From Paralvinella palmiformis (Eukaryota > Annelida > Polychaeta > Terebellida > Alvinellidae), in NCBI GenBank assembly GCA_025642065.1, contig JAODUP010000015.1:1244001-1308000 (forward strand): DNA of 64,000 nt, in the 5' to 3' direction. The notes beneath the pieces were generated by a model that searched no databases, was not told the DNA's origin, and was given only the letters and a program-made list of their open reading frames with translations. Numbering within the stretch: position 1 is the stretch's first letter; every line of letters begins with the position of its first letter. The position numbers and the translations under genes were made by a program. Shown piece by piece: positions 49,035 through 60,012 of the stretch.

Positions 49035-49141
49035 CGTTTATTTTTATCATTGTTTTCTACACATAGGATTTGTTTACGTGCCTCTCTGTGCCGGCGGAAG
49101 TTTAGGTTATTAATCGCGGGCTGTTGTACTTTGTGACGTCA
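49035..49141 (-). promoter_or_regulatory. Candidate promoter of the LRR gene
   Basis: It contains a perfect palindromic CRE, TGACGTCA, at 49134-49141 and, on the minus strand, a TATA-like ATAAAAATAAA near 49037-49050. These lie about 25-120 bases upstream of the proposed first exon. Inferred from position and motifs only. Confidence 0.42.
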
Positions 49142-50754
49142 CCACGGTCTGTTCTGGTTTACGTGGTTTGTTTTCATTCTTGTTGTTACTTAGTTCGAAG
49201 GGGAATGGGTGTTGCCTCATCAGGATATCTGCATTAGCCCAGTGGGCGTGATTCGAGCTTCGAAACTAAAATACTTCAAATAAAACACAGTCCTCAGATC
49301 AGATAGTGAACGATATCGCGATTAGAAATTAACAGTGTGTACTATCACAATCAACCAAGGATTGACGTTTGGAACATAATCTCTCGACGTTTTATTGCAG
49401 CCAGTGATTGAAATATGTTCAACACGTGTCTGGCAAGCCATCAAAACATCAACATAATGCACTACAGATCTAAGGCAAACAAGGATAAATCTGGTTAAAA
49501 TTATCCATCAATTCATTCTCACCCACATCCTGACTAAATCCGGAATTTTCTACTAACGAAACACTACTTTAGCATATTTGCTGTATATATGATTCAACAT
49601 GAAAACCAGTAAAGGATGATGCCCAGCTTTAGCAGCTTCTTTGATATAACGCCCTGAGCACGACATAGGCGACTCACCAACAAATGTCAACAAACCAAAA
49701 GGCCACTAAAAAAGCTAAACATGTGTTAATTTAATGTTATTTCAGCTGCAGTTTTTACGAGAAAAAATCACACACGCGCGCTTATGTTGTTCACAATTTG
49801 AAAATCTGACCCAGGGATTATCATAGTTAAAGTCACTTAATTACAAAGTATTACACAATTAGCACAGTAACAGCCGAAATATAAAGCCACGTTTATAAAA
49901 ATGAATCATGCACCTTTTCACTTTTTTGTACAGCGTACATGTAACTTGATGGCTATTCTAGAATTACCATCATGTATCAACTGACAGGTTGGTCAAGCTT
50001 AATTCCTAATGTTAAATGTAATATCAGTATTGGTTAATAAATAATTATCACCAGTTTCTATGTATTAGGTGTTCATAAATTTTGTTTATCTGGATAATCA
50101 TATTTTTGTGGTTGAGTGAATAAATTATCACAGTTGTGTGTTCAATACAGTTCACGGAATCATTTATGACAATGATTTTGCTTTCTGTTTCGACGTATCC
50201 CATCTAAAAATTTTGTGGAATAAAATAATTCTTAGCAACATTACTAATAAATTTAGGAACGGGTTTACATCACTATCATTATATCACAGAGTGTATGTTT
50301 AATCTTATAGGAATCTGTAATCATAGCATCAACTATTATTAACTTATGTAATCACCTTCTTCATCCCCAAATAAATCGACTCATTTATGCCTAAGTAAAT
50401 TGATTTTCATGTATACAGTGCATACGTTGCATACTAAGGCAGAACACTATACTCTCTTTTTAAACCAGCATTATAACATGAGCAGCAATTTAAGATCCCT
50501 TGCACTAATTTGTTTATCTAAGATATTATTCTTGATAAATTTTACTGCACCGGATAATAATTTATAAGCAGCAAGCGTATCTGTTATTGTGGACAGAATA
50601 CTAGTAAAACCGAAAGCTGATAATACCAGAAACTGGGTGGTCAGAAACTCAGCAATAGTTAAATTAGTGTCCTCCTCCACCAGGTAGTATTCGACACGTG
50701 CCAGTTTTCTAACAGTTAGCTTTGAAATGTGAAGTATTGTTGTTATGCGACCAC

Positions 50755-50900
50755 TTTGGGGGCACACTGTAGACTAAATGGGCCAGGCAACCTATGAGGG
50801 ATTGTGAAAAATAAAATACCCTTCATACATACTAGGTTGAGGTTTAAACATGGAGGATAGAGGTATCTGACCAGCCACTCTACTACTTGTGTCATGAAGA
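50755..50900 (-). mobile_element. Degenerate tRNA-derived SINE
   Basis: On the minus strand TAGTAGAGTGGCTGGTCAGA (A-box region) and GTTTAAACCTC (B box) are followed by GAAGGGTATTTTATTTTTCA and the family tail GGCCCATTTAGTCTACAG. Confidence 0.58.
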
Positions 50901-51744
50901 CGTTCTAGCAGTGAGTTTTGACATACTTATAATAATGATATCCTTTCTGTTAGGTCTCTCTTTATCCATTACCTATCGCTACCCGTTACACCCTCGTCAT
51001 CGCCATTCAACATCACGTCAAAGTACATTCTTCTCAATCTTCTGCTAGTGTTGGTATTAGGGGGGCGGGGGTATAATGTAAATTAAGAGGACTACTAAGA
51101 CCTACGTTACATATTATCTAAATGGTGACCGATGAACATATTGAGCGTAATTGTTGATGAGTATTTTAAAGTTTTCTTATATCGCCCGTATTTTCCTGTA
51201 TGCTAATATAAGTAGACTGGGTGATATTAATTTTTTCGTGTAGTATGTCCTTCATAAATGGCACTAATTTGGTGGCATATAAATTTGTGTTATATAATCT
51301 CAACAATATATTTAGTACAATGAAAAGGTGATTTTCCATCACACATTACTTGTATACTATTTGTTTTTCGTCTGTTCGGTTGTACTGTGTAACTGTATTT
51401 TTCTGACCTAGTTTGAACTGATAATTCTCAAGAACTTGCATTTAAGTGGATGGAGTCAGAAAGGTGAGTTAGCACATTAGGTTATATTGAGTTCAAAGCT
51501 TTCTAAGTAAATTGCAATAAATACATATTATACGCGTAATATTAGTCAATATAATTTCTATAATAAGCAGAAGACATTTTACTACAGAATACGTATACAT
51601 ATAGTCAAATAACTAGAATACCATATGCTCTAAAATGAATATGTAACTAAAAAGCAACATCTCTTATATAAATAATAGATACATACCACTTTCTACTTTG
51701 ATTTTTAACATACTGCAATTAATAAATAACATGTATACCATGTC

Positions 51745-52740
51745 CAGGGCCGGATTAAGACCTATAGATGCCATAAGCAGTTAAAAGATTTTTGTGCCCT
51801 CATATCATATATATGTAATTAAAAATATAAACAATAATAAAACATAAAATAGCAAACTTGTTTGTTTCTAAAAGATTTTGCTGCATTCCCTTATAAGGCC
51901 CAGATATGCTAGCAGCGTTGTCGTAAGAGTGACCCTACATTATGAAACATTTATCTTACAAACTTCACGTAAGTACTGCAACACCTAATTCGCCATTTCC
52001 CCACCGGTATGACTTTCATTTCCAGAAAGGTAAAAAGCGTCCAATAGTCTGTCCATCATTTAAGTACCTAAGTACAATACCTAACTGATAGATATATGAC
52101 AGATCTGGTGTTGATTCATCTGACAAAATAAAATAATCAGCGGATATTACTTCGCCAACAATAAGCGCGTGAACCAGTTGAAAGAGTTCCCCACATTTGG
52201 TTTTGGACAGGTAAGAAGGATTTCCTTTGCAAGAATTTCCATATTTCGAAATGTGACCTAATAAAAATGGATCGAACTGACTTAATATCTTAAACAACCC
52301 TAAACAATTCCCATTTTTCAGTGATCCAAATCTTTCTTCTGTTCCTGGCAAACCCTAGCCACGTTCAACTAACATACGAATAATAACTATGACACGCCTC
52401 AAGACATGTTATCAGTAATCACACTCTTCCTGAATTTGTTTTTCCAACAGTTGCCCCAACCCTAAGCTTTGTCTGCGAGTTAAGCATGCTAGTATAGAGT
52501 CTCGGTGAGTACTGCTTTTTACATGTTGATCAATTTCGCGTCTTCAAAGCCTTCTGTTGTAACAAAACGTGAGAAATGTTTGAAGTAAACAGTTTACAAA
52601 CAAAACAATAAACTGATTCTGTTGATGGTGAATACAATAACCTCTCTCTCTCTCTTATTTCTCACCATTGGCTTTAGTCCCAACAAAATGTTTCTGCGAA
52701 CAGTATTTTACTGGTTGCCCACTACTGAAATGCCGGTAAG
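51745..52740 (-). mobile_element. hAT-type transposon remnant with broken ZMYM1-like transposase
   Basis: Minus-strand reading shows collinear pieces of the DUF4371/ZMYM1-like hAT transposase: VLRRVIVIIRMLVERG, GSLKNGNCLGLFKILSQFDP, HISKYGNSCKGNPSYLSKT, DYFILSDESTPDLSYIYQLG, ESHTGGEMAN, VLQYLREVCKINVS and GHSYDNAASISGPYKG. Several stops and at least two frameshifts interrupt it, and only about 140 bases separate the last block from the end, so the catalytic and dimerisation C-terminus is deleted. The + strand at 51745 begins CAGGGCCGGATTAAG, like a hAT terminal inverted repeat. The other terminus was not found, so 52740 is only the rightmost credible similarity. Longest uninterrupted frame: 52016-52351. 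Confidence 0.82.
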
Positions 52741-52794
52741 ATTTGTTAAATAGCTCATTGTGGTGTTATAACTCTTAATCGGTATATAATGTTG

Positions 52795-52976
52795 GGATGA
52801 ATGATGTTTTACGGTCACTTTTGTGTACATTGTAGGCTAAATGGGCCTAGCGACCTCCAAAGATAATGAAGCGGATTCAAAGATGAAACAACCTTCAGAT
52901 ATGCCCACGTCGAGAGTCGAACACGGCTGGTAGTAATCTGTGATCCAACACACTACCGCTAGACCACGGATGCGCC
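52795..52976 (-). mobile_element. Full-length tRNA-derived SINE with 14-bp target-site duplication
   Basis: On the minus strand: GGCGCATCCGTGGTCTAGCG (A box), GTGTTCGACTCTC (B box), body GAAGGTTGTTTCATCTTTGA and tail AGGCCCATTTAGCCTACA, ending ACATCATTCATCC. It is flanked by GGTATATAATGTTG (52781-52794) and GGTATATCATGTTG (52977-52990), one mismatch in 14. This is the best preserved copy in the window and defines the family at about 182 bp. Confidence 0.88.
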
Positions 52977-53777
52977 GGTATATCATGTTGTGGAACTTGT
53001 GTGAAGAAATCAGTCAAGTTTAAAGTCCTGGACAATTCTATCACTATGACACCAAGAACACTTCTAAATTATATTTCCAATCATATAAACCACTTAGTAG
53101 TAGCACTCAAGTAGTAGTACTCAATTCTGACATCTGCGGGATTCTACCGTATCTACGTGTGCGACTCTGGACTAGACTCTATATATACGGACGCTGGACC
53201 TACATCCTTTGTTTTTTTGTTTGTATAAGAACGATCACCAAGCACATATAACCTTACTTATCAACTAAACAATAAAATTCAACTTTATGAAACAAATCTT
53301 CTTACTTTTATCTCTAAATATACTTCTGAAGAAGAAGAAACGAGAACACGTGATCAACAGATCAAGGCGTAGTAGAATTGGCGCGATTTACCAAGTAAAA
53401 CATATTTCATGTTACAAAATATCACGCGTTGCAACGCAGAAGATCTATTTTTCATTACTTCGTTCGGAATGGTTAGAAAATTCCCCTGAAAGATTTTCTT
53501 TCAGGTCAATGGGTCAGAAGGGCAAAGATTCTGCAGGTACCATACAACCTCTTGAGAATGTTGTATTAAAGCAAGACAACATTCAAAACGCATAATGTTG
53601 TGTTGAAAGACCGAATAAATATGTGTAGCTTAGGGTAGTAAAGCTGATATTTGTTTTAGTTTGTGGTATTTAAAGTATCAAATCTGCCTATCTTGTTGTG
53701 AGGTGTTTTAATTAATTATTACTATATTTAACTGACTTGATATTCGTCGAATTGTCTTTACCGTTTATATTTGGCTC

Positions 53778-53780
<3 letters not shown>

Positions 53781-53821
<41 letters not shown>
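53781..53821. repeat. (TA)n microsatellite
   Basis: A pure TA run of about 41 bases. Confidence 0.97.
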
Positions 53822-53824
<3 letters not shown>

Positions 53825-54059
53825 CCTTACGTTATTATGTTATAGATCTAGGAGTTTTATTATTTATTTATTTTATTCATTATATATTATGATTTATTCA
53901 GTATAAATATTATGTATCTAACGAATTCCTTTTCAGCATTGTACTAGTTTATAATCCTCTGTAAGGATAATAATGCCGAAATGGCAGTTAATTTACGTTG
54001 CTGGCAACATCAAATTAGGGAGACGCATATGGTCTGTAATTTATAGCTTCCCCACGGGA

Positions 54060-54215
54060 ATATTCGGTGGAGAAAACCTTGCCATTTTCCAGCTGGTTGG
54101 ATGAAAAGCTCCTCGTACTATATTGCAACAACCGGGATTCGATCCTCCGACCTCCCGCAAAGGATGACCAGAACCATGGTTAAATAGTCCCACACTCAGT
54201 CCATGAAGCCAAACA
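54060..54215 (-). mobile_element. SINE-like element, different family
   Basis: On the minus strand GGATCGAATCCCGGTT is a strong B box, with an A-box-like GACTGAGTGTGGGAC upstream. The body (GAGCTTTTCATCCAACCAGC) differs from the other SINEs here. No target-site duplication was found. Confidence 0.5.
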
Positions 54216-54626
54216 GGAAGTTATTTACTCTATTTACCAAGGATAACTCTTTTTTAAATGAGCTAAACTTATTTCCTCTTTACTGCTGCATCTATTAAAC
54301 ATTCAAAAATAAATTGTTTAGCCAAATTTTTTATCTTGAACCTTTAAGCTTGTTTTATACAAGTACTAACAATAGGTGAAAGCAGAAAAAAATATTGGAA
54401 ATGTGTTACAACCAGAACAAAGAAACAAGTTATAGTTTATTTAATATTTAGTTACATAAATATTCTATCTAGCCTATATCAATTACGTAACATTAGCATA
54501 GAATTTAACAACACATAAATCTTTTACATAAAACTAGTAGAAAATATACCAATTAAAGGATTTGCTTAAATTACACGACAGCAACAGAAAACATAACAAT
54601 ATAGTAAGGGTACTTTATTAAGTATA

Positions 54627-54627
<1 letters not shown>

Positions 54628-54693
<66 letters not shown>
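54628..54693. repeat. (ATT)n microsatellite
   Basis: A pure ATT run of about 66 bases. Confidence 0.97.
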
Positions 54694-54695
<2 letters not shown>

Positions 54696-55701
54696 AGTAT
54701 TATGCATGCTACATTTGTTTGATTCATTTACACTATTTTCAAGTATTACATAATCTATAAATAGATGAAATCATAATTCACATGCCCTACTATGGTAGTC
54801 AATGCAGTTCATTACCAGAGTTGCCCACCGGGCGTCCCAACCCTAAAAGGTATGTGCCAAAGCAAAACTGGTATTTTGTGAAACATTACATCATTAAACC
54901 AATAACATCCAGAGACTTCACTAGGCACGGTTCATATCTGAACTAGGTTCAAACATAATCGTCAGACCTGTACGTGTTATAAATCTTCACTGTTGAGGCT
55001 TGACATACCTCCATATTATCTGCCATTGACCAATATTACATATATGCAGCACGAAGCTATAAGAACCAGCCCAGATAATAATTTCCTTTAATAAAGTAAT
55101 ACACACTATGTTACTATTCTAAAATTACTTATTAACAAATGATATAATATTCATTTGCCTACTTACCGTATTTATGAAAAACGTACGGTAAAATGTCACT
55201 ATAACTTCACAGACTAGTTTTCATAGCAACAGAGAATGTATATAAATTTACGTTCTCTGATAACAGTTACCATGTAAATTTTACAAGTTGAAAGACAATG
55301 CCAGAAATCTGAATTTAAATTATATGTTGCTCTTGTAATGCAGTGATAAATAAAGAATTAAATTTATTAATTGATATAGATATAGGGTTTTAAATAAGTG
55401 AATCCATCCTTTAAGTGAACTTTATGTCCTCAACCTTGTTTAGCTTAACTTTTTTGGGGGCAAAAAAGGCCAAAAAGCTTTTAAATTAATTTTATAAAAG
55501 ATAAAATTTTTTTTTTCACATTTTGACACTAGAGGATCAAAAAAATAAAAATCTTGGGGAATCCATTTTACTCACGTGTGTGTGTTGTGTTGTGAGACAT
55601 TACATATGCCTCAGCATGAAATGTCGCTTCTCTGTCCTCAGTCAGCCTGATGAATCGCCCAGAATTTGAATTAACATCCGAAGTTAATGTGTGTTTTGTG
55701 G

Positions 55702-55702
<1 letters not shown>

Positions 55703-55749
<47 letters not shown>

Positions 55750-55773
55750 TGTGGGCGTGTGCGTGTGTGTGTA
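55703..55773. repeat. (TC)n(TG)n microsatellite
   Basis: A TC run passing into an interrupted TG run. Confidence 0.96.
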
Positions 55774-55998
55774 TTAGTTTCTCAATTAAAACACGTGAAT
55801 TTTCCTAACACAGTACCACTTACGTCCATTCATATTAATACATGCCCAAACAAAGACAAATTGAATTGTAATTTATTTGTAATCACAAAATGATCATAAC
55901 AATTAACCGATCAGTGGGTATTCCAACGCTCTCTAACTAATGACCATTAACGAAAAACTTGAAAACAACTTTTTGGTGTCTCCTTTTAAATATATGGC

Positions 55999-56001
<3 letters not shown>

Positions 56002-56037
<36 letters not shown>
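56002..56037. repeat. (TA)n microsatellite
   Basis: A pure TA run. Confidence 0.96.
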
Positions 56038-56040
<3 letters not shown>

Positions 56041-56229
56041 TGTTCGTATGTAGAGGTGAATTCTAGCTCGTTATTTTCTTAAATAGAGGGGGGGTGGAAC
56101 CTGCAAATTTTAAGTGTCTTGGGTGGCCCTTGGCGGCATCGACTGACAATACGAAATCACGATCGATGACTGTTGTTTCCAGTTTTAATATATTATTTAT
56201 CTTTTCTCCATTATTATATATCATACTGT

Positions 56230-57420
56230 TTATAACGCGAAGGGAGGGGGGGGGGAGTGTAAACTGTATTTAATACAATTCCGGTGTATATGTTGACTAC
56301 ATATTCTGGTTGCAATTTCTAACGTTATAATCGTTTTGCATCAAGCCTAGATGTTTGGTTGTAGAGTTTCTGGCTACGGGCCTGGATTCCAGTGTACTGT
56401 GACTGATCAAATAAAAGACTTATATCAATATTATCAATACTTCTTATGATTTTATGCACCTGGATCATATCATTACATCTCATACAGTGCGTGGGTGATT
56501 ATCCTTTTATGCGTCGGATTTGCTCAGAATAATAATGTAGATTTATTAAAGTGCCCTTACAAGCAGGAGCCATTCAAGGCCGCTGTACATTGAAACCTCA
56601 AATAAGATGCATGTAAAAGCCCAGTAAGATGTTTTGAGTATTACAGGGAATATATCGTAGACTGGGTATTATATTTATATTTAGACTCTGGATCTTCTCT
56701 ATCTCTTGGTAGCCCGTTTCAACGCATGATTATCATGTTACATTGCCAGGTGTAGTCTAACCATCACTGCGAAACGTTTGGGATTCTGTAACTTCATCCA
56801 AGCACCTGACAGTCACTTAATGAGATTCAGCATCCTGGATCATTTGCTAACTGTATTGTTTTTTAGGAATGGAATTTTAGTTCCATGTTAACAATCACAC
56901 TAAAGTCTTCCTCTACTTTGTCCGCCATTGGTGTAATATGGATTATTTGGCAATCAAACTTTGGCCAAGATTTATAATTCTACATTTGAAACCGGATTGA
57001 AACCAAGCTGCGATGCTTCAGACCTATTAATCAGTTGGTCGAGGTCCTTCTGGATCAGGTAATGGTCGATATTGGTGTCGTAAGTGAATATCTTTCCCAT
57101 GCCCTGTACCACATCTGAGAGAACGTTTATGAAGATAATAAGTATAATTGGCCATAAAACGCTACCTTGTTCGATTCTAACACTCTCTGAGAATTTGCTG
57201 TTAGCCTTTGCACACTACCAGACTGGAAATGTTTGAGAAGATTTCCATCTACTCTGTATGTTTTTATATTAAGGACGTTCCTTGTAAATGAGGTAGAGTC
57301 TGGTAGACTGTAATCTAGCCATTCCCTATTATCCAGCTAAGTTCTACTAGCAAACTGTCATTGGTTGGCAATTGACTAATTTCATGGAAATGATGTAAAA
57401 GAGGGTACAGTTGAAATCAA
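56230..57420 (-). mobile_element. LINE (CR1/jockey-like) reverse-transcriptase remnant
   Basis: On the minus strand the second half of a LINE ORF2 can be followed through stops and frameshifts. In order: STSFTRNVLNIKTYRVDG; the RT block IEQGSVLWPIILIIFINVLS, which stands where families have PQGSVLGPxLFLIFINDLP; a decayed catalytic box (TYDT in place of FADD); QKDLDQLINRS; QLGFNPV; and near the 3' end DMIQVHKIIRSIDNID and PEYVVN. The catalytic aspartate pair is lost, so it is inactive. The 5' part with endonuclease is absent. Family placement within CR1/jockey/L2-like LINEs is from recalled motifs. Confidence 0.8.
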
Positions 57421-57631
57421 TAGCTCAAGTGAATACAGTCCCCATGGAAAATTGTTATAAAACATAAACTGTATAGATTAATATTTTATATAATATAAAA
57501 TACACTTTGCAGAAATTGTGAAAAATACAACAAACTTGTCGCGATATTGTTATGCACACAATCGAAGATCAGTTATCATCAGTGAAAGCAATATATTAGA
57601 AATACATACAAAATAATTATTGACATCGTTA

Positions 57632-57667
<36 letters not shown>
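57632..57667. repeat. (AAT)n microsatellite
   Basis: A pure AAT run of about 36 bases just downstream of ANKUB1. Confidence 0.96.
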
Positions 57668-57668
<1 letters not shown>

Positions 57669-57740
57669 TTTCTCAACTAGATGTAGACCTCTTCGGATAA
57701 AATTCTAAGAATAATTAGCTATAAATGTATCACAATATAA

Positions 57741-57746
57741 TTTATT
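57741..57746 (-). terminator. ANKUB1 polyadenylation signal
   Basis: AATAAA on the minus strand, 81 bases past the ANKUB1 stop codon. Confidence 0.65.
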
Positions 57747-57826
57747 CACGTAGCACGCCTTCTGTATCCAATTGTTTTCTGGAGTAAAACACACATCTTC
57801 GGAGCTTTTACTCGCCAGAGAGCGCG

Positions 57827-59983
57827 TTATCTTGTCAACGCTTCCGTCGTTCCACTTTGCGCCATACTAACTGCGGATGAATGGTAGCCGGGGCTGAACA
57901 TGTGAGGCTGTTTTTCGACAACTTTCTTGACGCCTTTCTTCGAGATGACCATTGCCTGATGTACCTGCTGCAGCCATGGCTTCTCCCGGAATGTGTTTGC
58001 CACGGACATACACTTGATGGCGTAGTCACGCGATTTCAGACCGCGATATTTCTCATACAAGGAAAGCGTACCTTTCATCAGCTCTTCGCTGCTGGAGCGG
58101 ACAAACGGTCGGGGACTGTTCTCGACGCTGGACAACGGTAATGCAAAATTTCCATCCGTCTGACCCTTGGTGAAAATGATCGACTTGAGCGAGCGCACTT
58201 TATGCTTCTTGTCGTCCTCCTCCCCCGCCGTCTCGTTCTCGGGATACGCCATTTTCGATTTCGAACTTTCGGGAACCGAATGCGATGAACTGGATGTCTT
58301 GCCCAAACCCGGGGTCTTCACGTACACACCTTGATTTCCCGACATCTTGTTGCTGGTACTGAGACTCTGGTGCGACAGGCTGACCGCTCTCATCTTCTGG
58401 CCCATCTTTTTGTTGATGGGTGGCAACCGAATATGACTATCAATTTTACCTTCGGAGCTGCTTCTCGGCCGGAATCTCCTCTTTGGTTCTGGACTGTCGT
58501 TGGTTTCGATATCTATGTCTTCGATTAATTCGTTCGATTCCGGTTTCGTTTCGGTAGTGACCCTACTAACAGGTTTTCCGTGTTTAGTTGTCTTTAAAGT
58601 TTTCGTGTTGTTGCCAAATGCCAAATTTCTGAAGTAGCTATTCGGAGAAGGTGTGTTTCGGCGTCGGCGCTCGTCCCCACGCACGTCGAATAGAATTCGT
58701 TTCCTCTTGGCCTCCTCCTCTTCCTCCATTTTAATCAGCGGCGTCGCTTTTGAAGTCAGCTTGCTTTTCGTAAATCCATCCAAGTGTATGCCATGATCTA
58801 CTAAAGCTCCGGTGGGCATGTAGCGCTTGGGATTCTTAATAGAAGATTTCCACTGGCCGTGGATCATCAGAACTTTCTCCTTCGCTTGATCCGACCAACG
58901 CTTCATTTTCACGTATATGGTCAGCGGGATCGACATTTTCTTCGTATAGCCTATTTTTGTCCATTGCTTCGTCAGTAAGAACGATGCGCAGGCCTTCTGC
59001 TTGTTGCGAAGCGCCACACTCAGCGGGGTGAGCCCCTTGCCATCTCTCGCCAAAATGTTACAAATGTTCTGGTGTATGAACGACCGTAGGACGCCCAGCT
59101 GGCCTGTCTCAGCTGCCTCGTGCACCGGCGTCTTAAGCGAATCTATGTGCTTAATGGCCTCCTTACACCATTGCCGGGTGGGGTGTTCACCGATTGGTTC
59201 GTCAGCCCTAGTGCCCTGTCTGACCAGGGACCCAGCCAGATCAATGTGCCCAAAATGGGCGGCGATGTAGAGCGCCACCTTCATCTGGTACCTGGCAACC
59301 ACATCTTCGTTGGACAGATACGACATGACGTGGCTGGTAAATCCAAGCATCGACAAGTTCAAGAAGTCATTCCAGCCATCCCACGTCTGGAGTTTCACCG
59401 TATCTCCCGGATAAATGTCGTACTCGTCCAGCGTGTGGATGTCAAACATCTCCAGACCCTCATCCAGGCTATTAACTAACCGGAACGATCCGACTGGTAG
59501 CCCCGACTTTCGGCTGACTATAGCGCGGAATTCTGCCACCGTCGTCTTGATGGTGTTCATCTTTTCAAAGAGAAAGATCGTCTCCCCGTTGAAGGATTGA
59601 TACACCAGCATCGACGGCTTGATATCATCTTTTAGCACTGCCTTGATGGTGGAGCCGGTTATTATTCCAAGATCGTTAATATTCCACGAATTGTCCAGAT
59701 CGGAGCCAGCATAGATTAAAGATAAGATCTTTCTATCCTGTATCTCGGCACTGCTCGGGCCTTCGTCGGGGCCGATGTTGAATATGTCTCTGACGATTTC
59801 CTTCACGTCGTGCACCGTCATGGCGGGTACGACATCGATTATCACACGCGTGCCCTCGTGGGATATGGATATCTTTATGGCGTCGTCCGGCGTCGTCCGG
59901 ATCCTTCTGGAACGGTAGCTGTCCATGTTACTGTCATTTCGCGAAGATGTTAACGGTGTCGAAGAAGTGTCATACGCCTTCAT
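57827..59983 (-). CDS. ANKUB1: Ankyrin repeat and ubiquitin-like domain protein 1
   Basis: ANKUB1 is a conserved animal protein of poorly known function. The frame gives 718 residues from the first in-frame ATG at 59983; human ANKUB1 is shorter, about 540 residues from memory. A ubiquitin-like fold lies at residues about 36-115 (IKISISHEGT, VKEIVRDIF, LIYAGSDLDNSWNINDLGI) and a second beta-grasp-like part at about 120-205. The family marker LQTWDGWNDFL follows, then ankyrin repeats at about 235-365 (VALYIAAHFGHIDLAGSLV, TPVHEAAETGQLGVLRSF, KGLTPLSVALRNKQ), and VDGFTKSKLTSK. A long polar linker leads to the conserved C-terminal block (SRDYAIKCMSVANTFREKPW). The exon begins at 60028 after acceptor TTTGCAG; the frame is open to that edge, so an upstream exon could add N-terminal residues. 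The exon is GC-rich and intronless, unlike mammalian orthologues. Confidence 0.92.
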   Translation of the reverse strand: MKAYDTSSTPLTSSRNDSNMDSYRSRRIRTTPDDAIKISISHEGTRVIIDVVPAMTVHDVKEIVRDIFNIGPDEGPSSAEIQDRKILSLIYAGSDLDNSWNINDLGIITGSTIKAVLKDDIKPSMLVYQSFNGETIFLFEKMNTIKTTVAEFRAIVSRKSGLPVGSFRLVNSLDEGLEMFDIHTLDEYDIYPGDTVKLQTWDGWNDFLNLSMLGFTSHVMSYLSNEDVVARYQMKVALYIAAHFGHIDLAGSLVRQGTRADEPIGEHPTRQWCKEAIKHIDSLKTPVHEAAETGQLGVLRSFIHQNICNILARDGKGLTPLSVALRNKQKACASFLLTKQWTKIGYTKKMSIPLTIYVKMKRWSDQAKEKVLMIHGQWKSSIKNPKRYMPTGALVDHGIHLDGFTKSKLTSKATPLIKMEEEEEAKRKRILFDVRGDERRRRNTPSPNSYFRNLAFGNNTKTLKTTKHGKPVSRVTTETKPESNELIEDIDIETNDSPEPKRRFRPRSSSEGKIDSHIRLPPINKKMGQKMRAVSLSHQSLSTSNKMSGNQGVYVKTPGLGKTSSSSHSVPESSKSKMAYPENETAGEEDDKKHKVRSLKSIIFTKGQTDGNFALPLSSVENSPRPFVRSSSEELMKGTLSLYEKYRGLKSRDYAIKCMSVANTFREKPWLQQVHQAMVISKKGVKKVVEKQPHMFSPGYHSSAVSMAQSGTTEALTR

Positions 59984-60012
59984 GATGCTGCTGTCGTATG
60001 ATCCGCAACCAT
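59980..60012 (-). promoter_or_regulatory. Short upstream ORF overlapping the ANKUB1 start
   Basis: An ATG at 60012-60010 opens a ten-codon frame whose TGA overlaps the presumed ANKUB1 ATG as ATGA. If the transcript starts translation at 59983, this uORF precedes it by reinitiation-like spacing. If an upstream coding exon exists, the overlap is meaningless. Confidence 0.45.

Larger units (their letters stand above)
49142..57740. other. Intergenic region between ANKUB1 and the LRR gene
   Basis: No intact gene. It contains SINE-like copies (50755-50900, 52795-52976, 54060-54215), a hAT transposon remnant (51745-52740), a LINE remnant (56230-57420) and several microsatellites. A 98-codon minus frame at 50471-50767 and a 102-codon plus frame at 53287-53595 resemble nothing I know and look like chance. 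Confidence 0.65.

Noticed and set aside
50471..50767. 98-codon minus-strand frame
   Set aside because: No recognisable domain, no splice or promoter context, ordinary AT-rich codon use; likely chance.
53287..53595. 102-codon plus-strand frame
   Set aside because: No family resemblance, basic and low-complexity start; likely chance.
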